Assembly (NCBI GenBank): GCA_000383715.1
Contig: KB912001.1
Span: 90,133 to 154,132, forward strand
From: Verrucomicrobia bacterium SCGC AAA164-E04
Lineage (GTDB): Bacteria > Verrucomicrobiota > Verrucomicrobiia > Limisphaerales > AAA164-E04
Direction of reading: 5' to 3'
Length of the DNA stretch: 64,000 nucleotides
Below, one piece after another: positions 60,642 through 64,000 of the stretch (its first letter is position 1; each line of letters begins with the position of its first letter). The translations under genes were made by a program, and so were the position numbers. A model generated the notes under the pieces. The model was not told where the DNA came from. It ran no database searches and was given only the letters and a program-made list of their open reading frames with translations.

Positions 60642-63026
60642 ATGAATTTCCAGCTCCTCATCAACACCATCACACTCATGGCATGCGTTGGAATCATGAC
60701 AACGTTGACTGGATCCATGGCTGCTCTGGGAGCATTGATGGGGTCAAGCCAATTCAGACGAGGGTTGGTCATCTTGTCCATACTGCACCTCGTTCTCCCA
60801 CAAATGATGATCCTTTCCTGGTGGCTTGGATTATTCGGGGAAACTGGTATTTTGCGTCCCTGGGTGGATTGGAATCTCTACTCACTGACGGGAGCCATTT
60901 GGGTCACGACTCTTTTATTCTGGCCTGTGCCTTTCTTGTCCGCCCTTGGCAGTTTGCAAAGAATCAATCACCAAATATTCGAAGTCGATTCAGGGCTGAG
61001 AAATATTCAATTATGTCGTCATCTGCTTTGGCCTGCAGCCCGCCCTGCACTGCTTGTGAGCATGAGTATCGTGGTTGTTTTGACACTCAATCAATTCAAC
61101 ATACCCTCACTGCTTCAAGTCAGGACGTGGACATCTGATTTGTTCATCACTTTCAGTGCCACTCTGGAATGGCAGGAAATCCAAGGTAGTCTAATTTGGA
61201 TTGTGACAGGCTCTGTGCTTTTCCTGATGATAATACGCAGAAACGATGTCCCCTGGCCATCCGCCCCAGTGAACAATCGCTTTCAAACGCTAAAACCTTT
61301 TTTTCATCCTGGCTTGGTCATTTTCCTGCAATGCTGGACCGTCCTTTGGCTTTTGATTGCAACCATCCTGCCGTGTCTGAGCCTCGTCTTTTCGACAAGG
61401 ACTTGGCAAGAGCTTTCAACAGCAGCGGCGGCTGGGCAATCCGCCCTGCTCCACAGTCTGGGATTTGGGCTGATAACTGCAACACTCAGCCTCACACTTG
61501 GCCTGCTGACTTCTCGCTGGCGATTGAGCAAATTACTCTGGATACTCTTCCTGTTGCCCGGATGCGTATGGGGTGCCTCATTTCTGAGCCTTTCACAGCA
61601 GGCATGGTTTCCATTGAAGGGATCCCACTGGGTCCTTGCCGTCACCGCACTGACGCTTCGCTACGGGGTTCTGGGGTGGCTTGGAGCCAGGTTGGCGCAG
61701 TGTATGCTGGATAAAGACCTCAGGGACGCTGGAGAGATGGACATCCCGTCATCACTCCAAAGGTTCCGCCTGATTCAATTACCTCAGACAGGATGGGTCC
61801 TCGGCGCAAGTTGGTATGTGGTCTTTTTATTGAGCTTGTGGGATGCGGATACTTTGATCTTTGTCATTCCGCCGGGAGCAGAAACATTGGCGTTAAGAAT
61901 TTTTAATTTACTGCACTACGGCCATAACGCCCAGGTCAACGGCCTCACCCTTCTCATGATGTTTTCTGCTGTCACACCGTATATCGTATGGCAGCTAGGG
62001 AGACTGATCAAAAAGATCTGCACAAAACAGTATCATCATTCGTTGCTCCCTTCCCTGACGACCGGCGGGCTTCTGTGCCTGATGACATCCGGTTGCAGTG
62101 CTCCAATCTCAAGAGAGACAGCCACGAAAGCCACATTGGATTCCAGAATATTTGAAACAGTCATTGTCATCGGCACTCAGGGCCGCAGCCCTGGTTTTTT
62201 CATCAAACCAAGATCCTTGACGGTCGATGCCAACGACTTTCTTTATGTGGTGGATATGACGGGTCGCGTTCAAAAATTTAATCCTGACGGACAGTATATC
62301 CTCCAATGGCAGATGCCCGAACTGGAACGTGGTCGCCCGAAAGGCATGTGCGTGGATACTGATGGTAATATTGTGGTCGTTGAACCGCATTACGCACGCG
62401 TCAACCATTTCACGCCAGATGGACAACTCGTTCGCCAATGGGGCACCAAAGGATCAGATGAAGGGGCACTGACATTTCCACGTGCAATAACCACCTTGAG
62501 GAACGGAACTCTGGTCATAAGCGAATACCAAACCGTCGAGCGAGTTCAGCGCTTTAGCCCTGACGGTTCAATATTTCTGGGGGCAACCGGTGAGGCAGGG
62601 AACAAAAACGCTCAATTCAACCGTCCCGAAGGATTGGTGACAAACCTTCGGGACCAAATCTTTGTAGCTGACTCTTGCAACCATCGCATTCAGATCCTTG
62701 ATGCGGAAGGAAATTGGATTCATACATTTGGATCACCGGGAAAAGGCTCGGATCAAATGAGTTATCCGTATGATCTGGCCACCGACAGAGAGGGGCTTCT
62801 CTTTGTTTGCGAATTCGGCAACAGCAGGATACAAATATTTGACCGTCATTACAAAACCATGGAAGTGGTGGGAGAACCGGGCAATGCACCTGGAGAATTC
62901 AACAATCCATGGTCCATCGCAATGGATTCAAAAGGTGATTTATACGTGGCAGATTCCGCCAACCACCGTGTCCAGAAGCTAATAAGACGGAAATCCATCG
63001 CCCTGACATATCAATCTGAGGAATGA
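60642..63026 (+). CDS. iron-type ABC permease fused to an NHL-propeller lipoprotein
   Basis: 794 residues, start one base after the preceding stop. Residues of about 1-470 are a two-part FbpB-type permease with about 12 membrane helices; the ATPase-contact loops are recognisable but imperfect (RHLLWPAARPALL in half one, RDAGEMDIP then IQLPQ in half two). Then LLPSLTTGGLLCLMTSGCSA ends in a lipobox-like Cys485, followed by an NHL propeller (about 500-780: LTVDANDFLYVVDMTGRVQKF, ADSCNHRIQILDAEG, ADSANHRVQKL). The lipoprotein signal inside one frame suggests gene fusion, or a second internal start. No ABC ATPase gene is seen. Confidence 0.85.
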   Translation: MNFQLLINTITLMACVGIMTTLTGSMAALGALMGSSQFRRGLVILSILHLVLPQMMILSWWLGLFGETGILRPWVDWNLYSLTGAIWVTTLLFWPVPFLSALGSLQRINHQIFEVDSGLRNIQLCRHLLWPAARPALLVSMSIVVVLTLNQFNIPSLLQVRTWTSDLFITFSATLEWQEIQGSLIWIVTGSVLFLMIIRRNDVPWPSAPVNNRFQTLKPFFHPGLVIFLQCWTVLWLLIATILPCLSLVFSTRTWQELSTAAAAGQSALLHSLGFGLITATLSLTLGLLTSRWRLSKLLWILFLLPGCVWGASFLSLSQQAWFPLKGSHWVLAVTALTLRYGVLGWLGARLAQCMLDKDLRDAGEMDIPSSLQRFRLIQLPQTGWVLGASWYVVFLLSLWDADTLIFVIPPGAETLALRIFNLLHYGHNAQVNGLTLLMMFSAVTPYIVWQLGRLIKKICTKQYHHSLLPSLTTGGLLCLMTSGCSAPISRETATKATLDSRIFETVIVIGTQGRSPGFFIKPRSLTVDANDFLYVVDMTGRVQKFNPDGQYILQWQMPELERGRPKGMCVDTDGNIVVVEPHYARVNHFTPDGQLVRQWGTKGSDEGALTFPRAITTLRNGTLVISEYQTVERVQRFSPDGSIFLGATGEAGNKNAQFNRPEGLVTNLRDQIFVADSCNHRIQILDAEGNWIHTFGSPGKGSDQMSYPYDLATDREGLLFVCEFGNSRIQIFDRHYKTMEVVGEPGNAPGEFNNPWSIAMDSKGDLYVADSANHRVQKLIRRKSIALTYQSEE

Positions 63027-64000
63027 ATTTTCAGTTCACACATCCATGGTTTCTCGTTTGCGCTTTGGTGGCGCTGCCATGGATTGCATACTGGATTCAC
63101 CATTCAGACGTTCAGATTGGACCTTGGCGTCGAGGTTTCGCACTTTTCCTGAGATTTCTGATCACCACCTGTATCATCCTTGCCATGGCTGGTCTTCAAT
63201 GGCTGCGCCCACTGGAAGGCATGAATTTGATTTACCTGTTGGATCGGTCAGAGAGCATCCCCCCCACTCAGAAAGAAGAAGCCCTTCAATACGTTCAGAA
63301 GACACTCAATCTGAAGGAAAGTGTTGATCAGGCTGGCGTGGTGGTATTTGGAAGTGAGGCCGCTCTGGAACTACCAGTATTGAGACGTAATGAGCTTCCT
63401 GCGGTGCAATCTGTCATCGACAGCTCACGCACCGACATAGCATCAGCCATCCGACTGGCGACCGCTGCCTTTCCTGAGAATGGTCAAAAACGCATTGTGT
63501 TGCTCTCTGATGGTAACGAAAACCTTGGGGAATCTCTACCGGCGCTCAGAGGTGCCGTTCCGCTGGGAGTCACGATAGATGTTTACCCAATGGGGGCCCA
63601 GCGAGGGCAGGATGTCTCCGTTCAACGCATCGGTGTGCCTTCGCTCGTCAAGAGCGGCAGCTCCTTTGATGCCAAGATTTTCGCTACAGCAGATCAACCT
63701 GAGAAAGCTACCCTCAGGTTATTTATCAATGATCAATTGATGGGTGAGGAAGATGTTCAACTCAAGCCCGGCAAAAACCTCTTTACCGTCCCTCAAATAC
63801 TGAACGAACCAGGCTTTTATACTTATGATGTGCAATTGGTTGCCAATGGCGATTCCGTCGCACAAAACAATCGAGCTATCGGTTTTGCCACCGTCAGGGG
63901 GGATCCAAGACTGTTACTTATCTCCGAGAGTTTCAGTGCGGATGCGAGTCTGATGGATGCTCTTGAAAGCTCCCAATTGAACGTCGATATCCGCCCCCCC
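63023..64000 (+). CDS. VWA-domain membrane protein, N-terminal part (cut by window edge)
   Basis: 326 codons to the right edge, start overlapping the previous stop by ATGA. BatA/BatB-like N-terminus with two helices (WFLVCALVALPWIAYWI and FALFLRFLITTCIILAMAGL). VWA metal site LLDRSESIPPT and a Rossmann-like core (KRIVLLSDGNENLGESLP) follow, then a beta-rich region (LVKSGSSFDAKIF). The family often continues with a C-terminal GATase1-like fold, outside the window. Second VWA protein of this operon. Confidence 0.85.
   Translation, partial: MNFQFTHPWFLVCALVALPWIAYWIHHSDVQIGPWRRGFALFLRFLITTCIILAMAGLQWLRPLEGMNLIYLLDRSESIPPTQKEEALQYVQKTLNLKESVDQAGVVVFGSEAALELPVLRRNELPAVQSVIDSSRTDIASAIRLATAAFPENGQKRIVLLSDGNENLGESLPALRGAVPLGVTIDVYPMGAQRGQDVSVQRIGVPSLVKSGSSFDAKIFATADQPEKATLRLFINDQLMGEEDVQLKPGKNLFTVPQILNEPGFYTYDVQLVANGDSVAQNNRAIGFATVRGDPRLLLISESFSADASLMDALESSQLNVDIRPP

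Noticed and set aside
1..64000. CRISPR array, rRNA operon, intact insertion sequence or prophage genes
   Set aside because: No regularly spaced repeats, no rRNA-like segments, and no intact transposase, integrase or phage structural gene were found when reading both strands.

Overview
The window looks like chromosome of a member of the PVC superphylum, most likely Verrucomicrobiota, with Planctomycetota as the alternative. The inference rests on gene content: DUF1549/DUF1553 and DUF1501 proteins, haem-c proteins with propellers and EF-hands, Cys-type sulfatases, DUF1080, TAT-like leaders on sugar-isomerase-like and dioxygenase proteins, and the futalosine-pathway enzyme MqnD. Base composition is near 48% GC. 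A selC tRNA (anticodon UCA) shows that the organism probably decodes UGA as selenocysteine. No ribosomal RNA, CRISPR array or intact insertion sequence was seen.

Layout: 0-0.5 kb, start of a POTRA/Omp85-like outer-membrane protein running off the left edge. 0.5-1.9 kb, no ordinary gene, but two diverged copies of a roughly 90-base unit with tiny Cys-rich reading frames on the minus strand. 1.9-6 kb, a PQQ-type propeller with inserted EF-hands, a debris zone with an IS3-like fragment and a Gly/Cys-rich tail, two overlapping small genes, tRNA-Sec, and a cyclophilin-FKBP fusion closed by a strong terminator. 6-11 kb (minus), MFS transporter, PQQ-type sugar dehydrogenase, intradiol dioxygenase and esterase. 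11-19 kb (minus), a CusCBA-type tripartite metal efflux operon preceded by a Cys/His-rich small protein. 19.5-26 kb (minus), sulfatase, DUF1549/DUF1553 and DUF1501 genes, with a sulfatase C-terminal relic downstream. 26-31 kb, redoxin, alpha/beta hydrolase, L7Ae-like protein, DUF1080, NHL protein and glycerophosphodiesterase. 31-39 kb, phosphomannomutase-manA pair, then a divergent sulfatase and a dehydrogenase/dihaem fusion.

39-48.5 kb (minus) is a seven-gene run suited to oxidative catabolism of a sugar or sugar acid: two SDRs, a TIM-barrel isomerase, aldose 1-epimerase, a very large EF-hand/propeller/cytochrome protein, an SMP-30 lactonase and a propeller protein. 48.8-55 kb holds a methyltransferase, a TerB-like pseudogene, an orphan TAXI receptor with a membrane anchor, a dicarboxylate/amino-acid:cation symporter, an SGNH hydrolase and a spermidine-synthase-like protein.

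56-64 kb (plus) starts with mqnD and continues as a tightly packed, partly overlapping operon: DUF58, BatA-like VWA protein, iron-type ABC binding lipoprotein, an ABC permease fused in frame to an NHL-propeller lipoprotein, and a second VWA protein that runs off the right edge. This operon is the most interesting candidate system in the window. Most of the remaining genes fit a marine or particle-associated degrader of sulfated or mannose-containing polysaccharides with a periplasm rich in c-type cytochromes.
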